DNA of 64,000 nucleotides from Conchocele bisecta (GCA_029237695.1 CM055265.1:67491903-67555902), one strand, 5' to 3'. Counted from the first letter of the stretch, positions 44,545 through 55,568 are shown. The notes: generated by a model not told the origin, from the sequence alone. Made by a program: numbers and translations.

Positions 44545-44855
44545 ATTAGTATTATAATGGAGAGATAAGGCATAAAATGCACATCTCGTAGACAAATAAG
44601 ACACAATGCACATATTACGGGAATGACAGACAGCTATTACTTTCGTGGAAAAATATTAGTACTTTGGTGGAGAGATAATATATAAAATGCACATCTCGTA
44701 GACAAATAAGAGACACAATGCACATATTACGGGAATGACAGACAGCTAATATATACTTTCGTGGAAAAATATTAGTACTTTAGTGGAGAGATAAGACATA
44801 AAATGCACATCTCGTAGACAAATAAGAATCAATGCACATATTACGGGAATGAATG
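44545..44855 (+). repeat. 110-116-bp tandem repeat, about 2.7 copies
   Basis: Units begin GGAGAGATAA at 44559, 44669 and 44785 and share AAAATGCACATCTCGTAGAC and ACATATTACGGGAATGA. Downstream, near 44953-44997, CTTATATTTAAGGGTGGGAA echoes 18222-18270. Confidence 0.88.
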
Positions 44856-45183
44856 CACAATTAACGTTACCAGAGAAAATATTCTCCTGGAGAAATAGAG
44901 AAGATAATATACACTAGGGAATGTTACAGATAATCATGACAGACACTGTATTCTTATATTTAAGGGTGGGAAATGGCTCGAAGACCTTCCATACCCGGGC
45001 ATGTGCCCGTAAATGATCAGGTCAATGGCCGTTGGCCCATTTGTTTCCGAATTTACTAATATATGCGATACAGTCGAAATATGTGCATTAAATGAAGGAG
45101 ACGATGAGGCGGTGAGTTTAACCTAATTAGTTCATTCTCCTATTGCACAATGCCGATATGTCAGACCGTGAAGAGGGCCGAGT

Positions 45184-45660
45184 GTGCGTGCACATGATAT
45201 ATGGATACTCAGCCGTTACATTGTTATATTACCTGCTAATGATATTAGAGGGTTGGACGAGGCAAGACAGACCAAGCAGAGACGGATCCACGTGATATGG
45301 GCAAATCCAACGCCCACAGAGGAGCAACAGCGCAGGCCGAGCCGGAGCAGCCGAGCCACCGACCCACCCACAGCAGACCGGGACACCGCAGTCAGTGACA
45401 ACCGGAGGCTCCGCACCGCAACCGCCACCCGCAGCGACGAGGAGACAGGCAAGCCATGCCCAAGCCACCCACAAGGCCGCCACTGGCAACACCCAGGCAG
45501 CTCATTCCGCCACAGATCCCAAGGCGCATATAGCATGACACTGCCCAGTATGCAACACAGAGTAAGCGACCCGATGTCGGGTCCACAGAGGCCTAGGCCA
45601 CCTCCCACTGAGTGGGTGGTAGACACGAGCGAGGCCTTGTCCCCGAGGAAGGGGGACTAA
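45184..45660 (+). CDS. GC-rich reading frame, possible retroelement polyprotein tail
   Basis: 158-codon frame, Arg/Pro/Thr/Gln-rich, ending PPPTEWVVDTSEALSPRKGD. GC content is far above both flanks, and on the sense strand the frame ends in a purine run (GAGGAAGGGGGAC) resembling a polypurine tract before a 3' LTR. No protease, RT or integrase motif is present, so the label rests on composition and context only. Alternatives are a low-complexity host exon or a captured GC-rich fragment. Confidence 0.3.
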   Translation: MRAHDIWILSRYIVILPANDIRGLDEARQTKQRRIHVIWANPTPTEEQQRRPSRSSRATDPPTADRDTAVSDNRRLRTATATRSDEETGKPCPSHPQGRHWQHPGSSFRHRSQGAYSMTLPSMQHRVSDPMSGPQRPRPPPTEWVVDTSEALSPRKGD

Positions 45661-46660
45661 GTTTGTTTTATTTCGTTCTGATCTTCTCTTTGTTGGTGTC
45701 GTAGGCGTCTGGCTACACCGCGAGGACCGCATCTGGTTTGTGTTTGAGTGAGCTGTGTGCATGAAAATCACAGATGCCCTTATCTGGATTGTGTATGTAT
45801 ATGTTGTGGGTGCGTGCCTATCTAAGTGTGTCTGTCAGGGTTATGTCCAATATCATATTGACTTGGCTCATCTACTGCCCTAAGGGCGAAATAGCTGGTC
45901 CCCATAGGGCCAGATTCTGTTGATTGACTATATGGACAATATGATGAGACCATTATGCCCGGCTCGACCACTAACTGCACAGAAACAGTTCGGCGCTTTG
46001 AGGTATATTGTTGCAGGTAGAAATCCTCCGTTCTTGAGCTTCTTTCATGACAGACATTGTTGCATCCATATAAAACCTATACTCACCTGGACATTTTGAA
46101 TCAGGTCCCTAACATTTGGTTCACATAATTACGCCAATGACTTCTCAGAAAAAATATAATTGCTACCAAACAATGCTAATTGAAATGGTTTGCAGTTTCA
46201 TTGTATGTTATCGTTAATCCGGACAATTATTTTGTAGAAGACATTCTTGTTTGTAGATGAAGTGTTTTCTTTCATCAAACCGAAGCAAACAATATCAAAT
46301 TCCTTTAACAATATGTTATGACGACAAACCCATATAATGAATAATTTCCTTAAATTAAACGGAAGATCCGCGCAATCTGATCAAGGTCTACAATGTTTGA
46401 CATCCGCGCAGTCCACATTACTTCGACCACATTTACGGCACAACTATATACATCTTTTTGTAGAATATTATCTTGGCAATAAGTTGCAATTCCCGCCATA
46501 GAAGGCCAAATGTATATACTTTTATAATAGTGAGTTCATTATTTGTTACCGCATTTGCGATATATTGATAGATATTTCTTATTATAGAAGAATCTCGGCA
46601 GAAAGTGGAGATTACGGCAAACCGGGCCCATGTACATGTATACGCCTATGGTGAATTCGT
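45661..46660. other. Stretch after the GC-rich frame; possible LTR-like region
   Basis: 45661-46020 is moderately GC-rich with an inverted pair (GTCCAATATCATATTG / ATATGGACAATATGAT), but no second copy is in the window to define an LTR. 46360-46430 contains a weak family D trace. Confidence 0.35.
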
Positions 46661-46664
46661 ATGA

Positions 46665-46820
46665 CGTCTGTCAGCAGCCAAAACCGCGGCCTTTTGGCTA
46701 TTGACATACGTCTGTCAGCAGCCAAAACCCCGGCCTTTTGGCTATTGACAGAGTGAGACGTCTGTCGGCAGCCAAAACCCCGGCCTTTTGGCTATTGACA
46801 GACGTCTGTCAGCAGCCATT
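46665..46820. repeat. Family T array
   Basis: About three and a half units of GACGTCTGTCAGCAGCC...GGCCTTTTGGCTATTGACA, period roughly 50 bp. Each unit folds on itself around CCAAAACCCCGGCCTTTTGG. Confidence 0.9.
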
Positions 46821-47289
46821 CCGTTAAATTATACCACCTGTTGTGTCTACATTGCAAAATAAATCCGAAAAGCTCCAAAATGTTCGTCATTGAATTCAAA
46901 ACTGTTCTCCGATAGCCACGTACGGAATTTGCCGAACGAAAACATTTTCGAGATGAATGCGCTGAGGTTATTTATTCCAAAATCCGGGCTCCACTTGTTG
47001 TACTGTGGCAGCTTTTCTCGCCACAGCGCTGGTACGCATACTCGAGTCCATACATCACACAACACGCTTCACGGCGATTTCTCACAACACACCCACGAAA
47101 TTCAACCCTTTCAATCCCACAGACCATAAATACTTGTAAATATTTGTACAGAACAGTGCAGTGCATAATCATTAATCACCCTTTTCCGAGTAATGGAACA
47201 CTCGAAATATTACCATGGACTAGTCCATGTCAGATACATATAATATCGGTGAACGGACTAATCTCGATTCTTGGAAATTGTTGAATTAA
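46821..47289. other. Stretch with unrecognised overlapping frames
   Basis: Overlapping 72- and 79-codon frames on opposite strands (46847-47129) have no recognisable domain, and neither has clear splice signals. No call is made. Confidence 0.3.
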
Positions 47290-47551
47290 AATGAGACACG
47301 CCATGTGATTTTGTACCTACATGTAAGGACATGTGTGATATCTCATGAATTTATTTTACATAATTTACGATATTTTCCTTAAATGACATCGAAGGTTAAC
47401 GAAAATTCAACGAATTAAATTCCGCATTTGCTATGAAAATTTCTTCATCTTTCGACGTCATTTGCAGAAAATATCGCAGTTTCTGTAAATATATTTCATG
47501 CAAAATCGCACATGTTCTTAGGTACAAAATCACATGGCGTGTCTCAAATGA
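47290..47551. mobile_element. MITE family Q, copy Q1
   Basis: Inverted ends TGAGACACGCCATGTGATTT and its mirror AAATCACATGGCGTGTCTCA, followed by TGTACCTA / TAGGTACA. The interior has mirrored ATTTACGATATTTTCC / GCAGAAAATATCG blocks. Partner at 55569-55782. Confidence 0.88.
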
Positions 47552-47835
47552 ATTCCATTGCGTACACGGCTCCTACAGCCTGCTTTAAGTCTATTAAATG
47601 ACAATGCTGGCTGGATTTACGGAGTACGCCGGTAATCCATTGTCTCGTAAGCGGAGTGATTGATTTCCTGGAACTTTCAGTCCTCGTGACGATGGAATAG
47701 AACAAGGACTCGATTCTCCCAGTTCTCGATTCTCGGAAAGGTGTGCGCTGTACGCATTGATCAGTGTGTGTGCGTGTGTTGCATAATTATAATCGGCGGA
47801 ACATTGAGATTGAAAATGTGTTGCTCCAAATATGG

Positions 47836-47875
47836 GTTTTATTTTATTAAACGCAAGCGTTTAATAAAATAAAAC
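47836..47875. repeat. Perfect 19-bp-arm hairpin
   Basis: GTTTTATTTTATTAAACGC is mirrored exactly around AA (47855-47856). The rest of 47552-48289 shows only AT-rich sequence with repeated TAAGTATGTATG-like words near 47915-48010. Confidence 0.9.
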
Positions 47876-48289
47876 GCATATTCGTATCAACTGGTGGATA
47901 ATTATTAGTATCGATGCGTATGTATAATATTTCTTAATGTTATCAAGTATGTATGTAATCTGTTCAAGAAATAATTATTACAAGTACGTATGCGTATGTA
48001 AGTATGTATGCTTGTTCAAGAAATAATGACAGCGTGCGTGAAGTCAATTCTGACTAAGCAGGAAAAACGAGAGAAGAAAGTATGGGCATATTATTGTTTC
48101 ATTTTGTCAATTTTATATGCAGTGTTTCAAAATTAGTTAATTATTATTAAAAGGGTTCTGGACTACTGAAAGACTCGTGGATTACATTTGATTGCCTATT
48201 ATCTAACATTGTTACATGGTTTCCGTTGTTTGCACATATGTGCAAACAAATAGCGCGTGCTGTTTGCATATGGCTTTATGCAATGCTCA

Positions 48290-48380
48290 TTCCGGGGCCG
48301 CGCGTAGACCAAGTGCCTTCATGACGTCACAACGCGGAAGTGCCTTCATGACGTCACTACTTCATGACGCGGCCCCGGAA
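48290..48380. promoter_or_regulatory. GC-rich inverted repeat holding two CRE sites
   Basis: TTCCGGGGCCGCG (48290-48302) is mirrored at 48368-48380. Between them AAGTGCCTTCATGACGTCAC occurs twice, giving TGACGTCA octamers (cAMP-response-element consensus) at 48322-48329 and 48349-48356. It could be a small MITE; regulatory use is inference. Confidence 0.55.
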
Positions 48381-48489
48381 CATGAATATCGAAAATTATC
48401 TACGTGAATTGGACGATTTATAAAAGTACTGAAAATACTGAATATAATGCTCAAATTACATCAGTTATTTGTTGGAAATGTAACAATAA

Positions 48490-48640
48490 CGTTTGAACAG
48501 TTCCCGAGGGCCACAGCAAACGTTTTCACACGGCAAACGTTTGCTGTGGCCCTCGGGAACTGTTTGAACCCGCGGCCTGCGGCCTTGGGATTCAAACAGT
48601 TCCCGAGGGCCACAGAAAACGTTTGCACACGGCTGGACAT
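48490..48640. repeat. Forward-reverse-forward repeat of a 40-bp segment
   Basis: GAACAGTTCCCGAGGGCCAC...AACGTTT occurs forward (48495), reverse (48533) and forward again (48594). The first two form a tight hairpin. CCGCGGCCTGCGGCCTTGGG separates the second and third. Confidence 0.88.
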
Positions 48641-48685
48641 GATCAAACCTTATATTTCATGGAATTAGGAACCAAATAGCCTATT

Positions 48686-49394
48686 CACACGGTGTGTACG
48701 AGTATAATGCACAATATATAGTTGGTGGAGAATATGCCACATTTCACACGGTGTGTACGAGAATAATACACAATATATAGTTGGTGGAGAATATGCCACA
48801 TTTCACACGGTGTGTACGAGAATAATACACAATATATAGTTGGTGGAGAATATGCCACATTTCACACGGTGTGTACGAGAATAATACACAATATAGTAGT
48901 GATAGAATATTGTGACATGTCACACGGTGTGTACGAGAATAATACACAATATATAGTTGGTGGAGAATATGCCACATTTCACACGGTGTGTACGAGAATA
49001 ATACACAATATATAGTTGGTGGAGAATATGCCACATTTCACACGGTGTGTACGAGAATAATACACAATATATAGTTGGTGGAGAATATGCCACATTTCAC
49101 ACGGTCTGTACGAGAATAATACACAATATATAGCAGGTGGAGAATATGCCACATTTCACACGGTGTGTACGAGTATAATACACAATATATAGTTGGTGGA
49201 GAATATGCCACATTTCACACGGTGTGTACGAGAATAATACACAATATATAGTTGGTGGAGAATATGCCACATTTCACACGGTGTGTACGAGAATAATACA
49301 CAATATATAGTTGGTGGAGAATATGCCACATTTCACACGGTGTGTACGAGAATAATACACAATATATAGTTGGTGGAGAATATGCCACATTTCC
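48686..49394 (+). repeat. 59-bp satellite, twelve copies
   Basis: Units CACACGGTGTGTACGAGAAT...GGTGGAGAATATGCCACATT start at 48686, 48745, 48804 and every 59 bases thereafter. The fourth-fifth junction carries a variant stretch (GTAGTGATAGAATATTGTGA); other copies are nearly identical. CACACGGTGTG is palindromic. The repeated YSPPTIYCVLFSYTP-like frame is not a gene. Confidence 0.95.
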
Positions 49395-49719
49395 TATAAC
49401 GGGATCGTCCGGATGTACGATGAGATATTCCGCGAGCCTTAGCCAGTGAATTATTAAACATACATGTGGACGAACGCCAACTGTGTTATTGCATCATGAT
49501 GTCCATATATTGACCTTGTGCTATGTGAATGCTGGAACAAAACAAGAAAATACTGGAATTTGTTCACGAAAAGTTTATATCCCGATGATACTGATAATCG
49601 GATTATTTTCTGTTTGTGTTATTTTTTCAGTATTATAACATTTGTTGTTACAAATCCCCATTTTTTACAGGTGACTTTATAGGTGCAATTAGGTTTAGTA
49701 ATACGATACAAATCTACAA
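49395..49719. other. Unassigned stretch, possible LINE tail trace
   Basis: A short frame reading CWNKTRKYWNLFTKSLYPDD (around 49530-49595) has LINE C-terminal flavour, but there is too little of it to call. Confidence 0.25.
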
Positions 49720-49966
49720 TTAACCCTTAGACCGCTACTCACAACAATTTTCGTCTGCTGTTGCTTTTATATCTTGCCTTATTTCTCAATAAAAACATGG
49801 TTTGACAGCACTTCAGAATCATTTACATTGGAAATGATTCTGAAGTGCTGTCAAACCATGTTGTAATTATTATAAAGTGCTGACAAAGCATGTTTTTGAT
49901 GATAAAAATGGAAAATAGAAAATAAACAGCAGACGACAAAAAATAAGATAGCGGTTTTAGGGTTAA
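49720..49966. mobile_element. MITE family E, copy E4
   Basis: Cleanest family E copy: ends TTAACCCTTAGACCGCT and AGCGGTTTTAGGGTTAA, inner TCGTCTGCTG / CAGCAGACGA, and a central TGGAAATGATTCTGAAGTGC inverted pair. It ends about 220 bp upstream of the SLC6 start codon. Confidence 0.9.
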
Positions 49967-50189
49967 ATTATGTTTTCATATTCCTATTTCTACGCATATC
50001 TGATACCCAGTGCCTTTAAATGGCGGGAAACAAGTATTGATTTTGGCAGCAAACGACAATCCTCTCCTCTGGATACGATTTTCTGACGCTGTCAAACAGG
50101 TTGTTTCTGCCAAATATTGAAAAATAACAACACAAATAACAGTTTTTAATTCAGCTCGGTACGCTACACGTGACTCGTGATTCGGAATA
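49967..50189 (+). promoter_or_regulatory. Probable 5' UTR/promoter region of the SLC6 gene
   Basis: Unique sequence between MITE E4 and the start codon. No TATA box at a convincing position. Several GGCAGCAAACGA / AACAGGTTGTTTCTGCC words resemble eroded family E. A 5' non-coding exon further upstream cannot be excluded. Confidence 0.35.
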
Positions 50190-50541
50190 ATGGAGTCGAG
50201 TTCGGAGAACCCCGGGAAAATTGAAATGACCAATCTGATCGTCCCGTCGGACAAAAACCACATGTCGGACGGAGACGAACCTTCCGTCCTCCAATCGCTG
50301 GCGCTGCCGTCGCCCGGAAGTTCTTACGGAAGCACACTCGGAAGCACGCTTAGCATCAACCCCGAGGCTTCAACGACGAACCTGTTGAAGATTGACCTTG
50401 AGAAGAAGATCAGCCGGCATACTGGCGAGGAGCGGGAGACCTGGGACAACAGGGCACAGTTCTTGTTGTCCCTGATTGGGTACGCCGTGGGACTCGGTAA
50501 TGTCTGGAGGTTTCCGTACTTGACGCAGAAAAACGGAGGAG
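50190..50541 (+). CDS. SLC6 sodium-coupled transporter, first coding exon
   Basis: Encodes about 117 residues of a sodium/neurotransmitter symporter (SLC6) N-terminus. The ATG at 50190 has A at -3 and G at +4 and is preceded by an in-frame TGA (50178-50180). Residues 1-80 are a Ser/Pro/Glu-rich cytoplasmic tail. [20 protein letters not shown] then [17 protein letters not shown] (about 81-117) is the conserved TM1 region, with residues for both sodium sites known from LeuT (Ala99, Asn104; Gly97, Val100). Gly101 stands where monoamine carriers have the amine-binding Asp, so an amino-acid-type substrate is expected. The exon stops inside NGGG at a consensus donor, G/GTGAGT (50542), splitting a codon after one base. 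No later exon is seen before 64000. Subfamily cannot be fixed. Confidence 0.93.
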
Positions 50542-50894
50542 GTGAGTGCATAGGGATGTACTGGCCACAGGCCCTTGGAGAACGGTTAATATGTCGGTGT
50601 TGTATGGGTTATTTCGGTGTATCTGGTGTTCTATGTACATTTTTACCAACATACAATTTACGTCACCTCCCGCGAGTTACACGTATACGTGGGTATTTTG
50701 ACCGAAAGTTTGGAGCAGTGAATGTGTAGATAGTTGATGATTTCTGTCGGTCGTGTGTAATGATTGAGCATTAGTAGTTGCACAAAACTATATAAATTAC
50801 CCAAAACCAACGAAATCCACCCACGCCTACCTAAAATTCACCAAAATACCTATATTACACCAAACATACGTACCATCTGTTCAAACATCTGTGC

Positions 50895-51290
50895 TTGTAT
50901 GTGGCTGTGACTGGAGATATGGGAGTTTGGGTTTTGTGATCTCTGTCACTCCGGATCAAGACTTGCATGACGAACAGTGCAGATTCCTGGGAGCCGTTTC
51001 ACTAAACTTCGTACGACTAAACTGTTCGTAAGTGCAAACTTATAATGGTCTGTACATTTCACAATAACAATGTTTTCTTGTAAACAATTATTGGATTTAC
51101 ATTTATTGAGCATAGGCTGCATATATGCCTATGCTCAATACATGTAAATCCATCAATTGAAATTTCCAGATGATCCTAAATTTGCACTTACGACCAGTTT
51201 AGTCGTACGAAGTTTAGTGAAACGACCCCCTGATCAAATTGTACGGATGCACAGGTTAATCTGGTCGCAACACCCGTAAGCCTCATGTGT
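50895..51290. mobile_element. Family D copy interrupted by B6
   Basis: 50895-50989 (GTATGTGGCTGTGACTGGAG ... CGAACAGTGCAGATTC) and 51232-51290 (GATCAAATTGTACGGATGCA ... CCCGTAAGCC) are parts of family D separated by B6. A further family D end follows at 51294-51400. Confidence 0.7.
50990..51231. mobile_element. MITE family B, copy B6
   Basis: Full-length, nested in family D, within intron 1 of the SLC6 gene. Confidence 0.9.
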
Positions 51291-51413
51291 ATATATATGT
51301 GGCTGTGACTGGAGGAATTGGGCTTGTGGGTTTTGTGACCGATGTAGCTCCAGATCAAATAGCACACCCATGTAGCTTAATAACGAGAGATATTGCTTGT
51401 TAGAAGCATGCCA

Positions 51414-51753
51414 GTAGCCGATTTCACCAACATTGCAAAGTATACTTTTCTAACAAAGTATACTTTGAGGGAGTAATCATTTATTTTTCCCGAAATGCAT
51501 TATTTCATATAGAACTAACGAATGCATATATGTGATGATTAAAAGTATGCAGAATTATTATACTGAATTTATTACATTATCACAGCCAGAATGGCTGTGA
51601 TAATGTAATAAATTCAGTATAATAAAAATTAATAAATTTATCCTTAGATTGAAAATTTCTCCCTCAATAAATTTATCCTTAGATTGAAAATTTCTCCCTC
51701 AAAGTATACTTTGTTAGAAAAGTATACTTTGCAATGTTGGTGAAATAGGCTAC
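51414..51753. mobile_element. MITE family A, copy A6
   Basis: Full-length, same orientation as A3. A 31-bp internal tandem duplication (AATAAATTTATCCTTAGATT...CTCCCTC) lies at about 51628-51700. Its right end is the first unit of the following 54-bp array. Confidence 0.92.
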
Positions 51754-52152
51754 TGATGATTTACACAGTGTAACATGGCCATTGTAGATGTTGGTGAAAT
51801 AGGCTACTGATGATTTACACAGTGTAACATGGCCATTGTAGATGTTGGTGAAATAGGCTACTGATGATTTACACAGTGTAACATGGCCATTGTAGATGTT
51901 GGTGAAATAGGCTACTGATGATTTACACAGAGTAACATGGCCATTGTAGATGTTGGTTGGTGAAAATACGGCTACTGATGATTTTTACACAGTTGCTTAA
52001 CATGGACCATTGTAGTGTTGGTGGATATACACGGTACTGGATGATGAAATACACAGAGTGTAACATGGCCATTGTAGATGTTGGTGAAATAGGCTACTGA
52101 TGATTTACACAGAGTAACATGGCCATTGTAGATGTTGGTGAAATAGGCTACT
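51748..52152 (+). repeat. 54-bp array grown from the end of A6
   Basis: About eight units GGCTACTGATGATTTACACA...AGATGTTGGTGAAATA start at 51748, 51802, 51856, 51910, about 51970, about 52033, 52092 and 52146. The unit contains the terminal GGTGAAATAGGCTACTG of family A plus about 37 bases of flank. Two central units are corrupted by small insertions. Confidence 0.93.
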
Positions 52153-54009
52153 GGTGTATCGTTGATGGAGTGGTGAACAGTGTATATATTGATCAGACAG
52201 TGCAGATGCACCGGCTCATCTGTATCTACGAGGGGTGATAAACAACACGTGGACTTCTGCTATTGTTTCTTTATTTCAAGGTGCCGAATCCTGCGTTATA
52301 CACAAATGTACATTTACTGTCTGTTTCACGAAACCTGCCCAAATTGTACGGCTATATGCAAGAACAATATAGTTTTCAATAATATTAAATTATAGCAAAA
52401 TTTAAGAATGAGCCTACTTTTTATTTCGTGAAATTTGGTCCAATATTAATTTTATTGCGTAAAACATAATTTCCACATGTTAAATACCAATACACTGTAT
52501 ACATATTCTCAGTGATTAGTCGGCAGCGCTCCAGATAAGGAATTAGTAACTGAGTATTTTCACTCCATCATATCTGAAGCAATTGGGTATTTCAATAATT
52601 TAATTGGGTAAAATAAAATCACACTACTGTTTACACATCAACAGACAGCAAGTATTGAATAGTTTGCTTCGAAATGAAAACATGTATTGGTATTTCATTA
52701 GAATTGTCTCCTTGGAGACAATTCTAATGAAATACCAAGATGTGTTTTCATGGAAAATAAGAAAAAGATGCTACATTTGTGGTCTGTTTATTGTTTACTG
52801 ATATTAGTCAACGTGTTTGATACATGTCAGATAATTTTTGTTTACTCTATGTTATGTCTATTCTAGATCAACTAAAACGCTAAAGGAAAACATAAGTATA
52901 GTTTTGTCACGATGTTTACATGTTCACTCCCTGAGATACACAATGCCCATACACGCTATGCTGCACGTGTGCGTGAACCATCACCTGACAAAATCGGGTT
53001 AACCGTGAGAAAGAGGGAAGACCCATATCAATTTGCGAATCAGCGCAGTTTGGTCTGGTTCCACACTATATGATCAATACAGGATATACGTGTGCCTGAA
53101 TTGGTGGAAGTCCGATTTTGTCGGGAGATGGCACAAACATGTAAATTGTACTATTGACTATATATGATTCACTAATGCAACTTGTACTTCAAAATACATT
53201 TGAACTCTCCTGTTACTAACATTGAAGGAAACCACTTGGGAATTGTCTGGGGGGAAATGGCCATTCATAAGCAATGGCTGACTTTCCTGGACGTTCCCCT
53301 GTAACTTTTACAACATCGACCAACAGTCGCCTAGACATTTCGATTTCGTCCTATACTCCTGTTGATGTACATGTATCTAACTAGCTTTAAACATCTAGTT
53401 GCAGATTTCGCACATGCACAAGGCGAAAGCCGAACTAGTATTATGAGACAAGCCAAGTATAATATTAAAAACGTACACTGTTATTGAAGTTATCCATGCC
53501 CTGAAAGTAGTTTATAAGAGGCAATATAGTTTGTTTTTTTTTTTTATCAGCAACTATTAGACTAACTAGTAGTAAATTATAATGCTCAATTTGTATAGAG
53601 GTCTCACAGAAGTGCTGATTTAATACGATATATGTTGAGCTTGAGTACTGATTGCATGGGAACGAGGCCATACCGATAGTCCAATGAAATCGGTGAATGA
53701 ATTTTGCAGATGTGAAATTAAATCAACATAAATATTAAATGTTTCTTATTGCACAAGTACATTATCATACATTGAGTCTGTTACGATCACACAGCGTACT
53801 TTCTGCAATAGTTGTGTTTATATAGTTATTACATTGGATTATTATGATTATTAAACACAGTCTGTTGTTGCACAACGAAAGCCCATTTATGTGAAATAGC
53901 TTTCCCCATACTGTTGTAAAACTCATGTAATCAAATATTATAGTTCATGTAGTTGCATTAGATTCCGCCATTCAACGATATTTATGTGTATTTCCCATAT
54001 TGCATGCTG
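52153..54009. other. Intronic stretch with one perfect hairpin
   Basis: Within SLC6 intron 1. A weak family D trace lies at 52185-52230. A perfect 24-bp-arm hairpin is at 52688-52711 / 52714-52737 (arm starts TGGTATTTCATTAGAATTGT). A 22-bp word, GCATGGGAACGAGGCCATAC plus two more bases, occurs at 53654 and 54204, on either side of E5. No exon is recognised. Confidence 0.55.
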
Positions 54010-54187
54010 AATTAATTTCTGTCGTCTGCTGATCATTTTTTATTTTTCCATTTTTCTCATCAAAAACTTGGTTTGGCAGCACTTTAGAATCTATTCCAAT
54101 GGAAATGATTCTAAAATGCTGCCAAACCATGTTTTTACTGAGAGAAAAGACAACATATGAATTATCAGCAGACGACAATTTTCACAT
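54010..54187. mobile_element. MITE family E, copy E5
   Basis: GTCGTCTGCTGATCATTTTT ... ATCAGCAGACGACAATTTT, with central TTGGCAGCACTTTAGAATC / GATTCTAAAATGCTGCCAAA. The TTAACCC ends are missing. Confidence 0.83.
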
Positions 54188-54529
54188 AGAGCATCCCAAA
54201 TGTTGCATGGGAACGAGGCCATACCGTAATGTACATGTACTGTAATGTACCGAGGATATACTGTAATGGGATGTAATAAAGAGTATTTGAGTTTAGTTGA
54301 GTTTGTTTTCTGTAGCATGATAAAGCTTCCACAAATTTGTTATTGCTTTTTGATACTCGCTATTTCTGATTTCAATTGGGTTTTTGGCAATTTTAATTGG
54401 GTATTTACGCAAATATGCAGCTTATCTGGAGGGCTGTAGTCGTGTTAAACTTTTCTATTATATTATACGGCATGACGTGTGTAGTAAAATGTATAAAGTG
54501 TACATCGATTTGAAAGCGGCCCCTTTAAT

Positions 54530-54990
54530 CAAGGTGCATGATCACGTGGTTACAATAACAACAACAACAGTGGACTGACAGTGTTGAAAGCGAGCCCACT
54601 CCAAAGTAAGCATTATTTGATATTGTCATCAATAGGCAACGGATTTTGATTACATATGGCGTAGCAAACGCGTCTTCATGAGCTGCATTTGGTGGTCCCG
54701 GGAGTTCGGCACAGACATATGTCGCTTTTGCAAAGAATCGATTTCCGTGTCGACTTCTGTCGTTTTTGCGACGAATCGATTTCCGTGTCTACCGACACGG
54801 AAATCGATTATTCGCAAAAACGACATAAGTCTGTGCCGAATTCCCTGGACCACCAAATGCAGCTCATGAAGACGCGTTTGCTGCGCCATATTTCATCAAC
54901 ATCCGTTGAATATTGAGGAAAACATCAAATGATACTTACTTTGGAGTGGGCGATATTGTTGTTGTTGTAACCACGTGATCATGCACCTTG
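54530..54990. mobile_element. MITE family F, copy F6 (duplicated hairpin arm)
   Basis: Full-length. The left hairpin arm is present twice in tandem (GAATCGATTTCCGTGTC at 54736 and 54774) before the right arm. 54188-54529 has no recognisable feature. Confidence 0.9.
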
Positions 54991-55038
54991 GACATGCATG
55001 CGATGTATGTTTTCAACGCGTCAGTGTAAGATAACTAC

Positions 55039-55395
55039 TATAGGAATGAATGGCCTTTTTGTGGAATTTATCGGGGTATAAACTTGGAAAAGCCGTGGGA
55101 ATACTGGACGAAGGCCGGAAGGCCTCGTCCAGTATTCCCGCGACTTTTCCAAGTTTATATCTCCGATAAATTCCACAAAAAGGCCATTCAATCCTTATAA
55201 TTCCAGCATTTGAAATAAATTCATCAAGAAAATGTGTTTATTTTCCGTTTTCTTAAGAATTATTTTAACTGCGCCTGACGGTTACGGAAAGTAGTTCGGC
55301 ATGGAGTTTACTGGGATATAAATTTTGGACGGAGACTTGCAACGGACCAATCAAATGTTAGGGAATTGTGTAAATAATTTTGTGCTGGAATTATT
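55039..55395 (+). mobile_element. MITE family C, copy C4
   Basis: Full-length, closely similar to C2. Confidence 0.9.
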
Positions 55396-55521
55396 GGCGT
55401 AAGGTTCATGGAATTTCTAATAATCACTGGATATCGAATTGTTTTCTAGATGGTGTAATGTTAATTTCTTTATCACATACAATGCACAATATATACTAAA
55501 AGTCCACGTATTATTTAATAC

Positions 55522-55568
55522 ACTGGTCGCAAATCCCATAAGCCCCATTTCTCCAGCCACAGCCACAT
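55522..55568. mobile_element. Family D terminal fragment
   Basis: ACTGGTCGCAAATCCCATAA ... TTTCTCCAGCCACAGCCACA, right end only. Confidence 0.75.

Noticed and set aside
45880..45900. GGGCGAAATAGCTGG considered as part of a hammerhead ribozyme
   Set aside because: The CGAAA element is present, but no CTGATGA partner and no flanking stems could be found.
46847..47129. Overlapping 72- and 79-codon frames on opposite strands
   Set aside because: No recognisable domain, no splice context and antisense to each other; left unannotated as a gene.
48744..49034. Repeated YSPPTIYCVLFSYTP-like frame
   Set aside because: Read-through of the 59-bp satellite.
50542..50729. Continuation of the SLC6 frame past NGGG
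   Set aside because: Residues after the donor site lose all SLC6 similarity (expected AF...PY); it is intron read-through.
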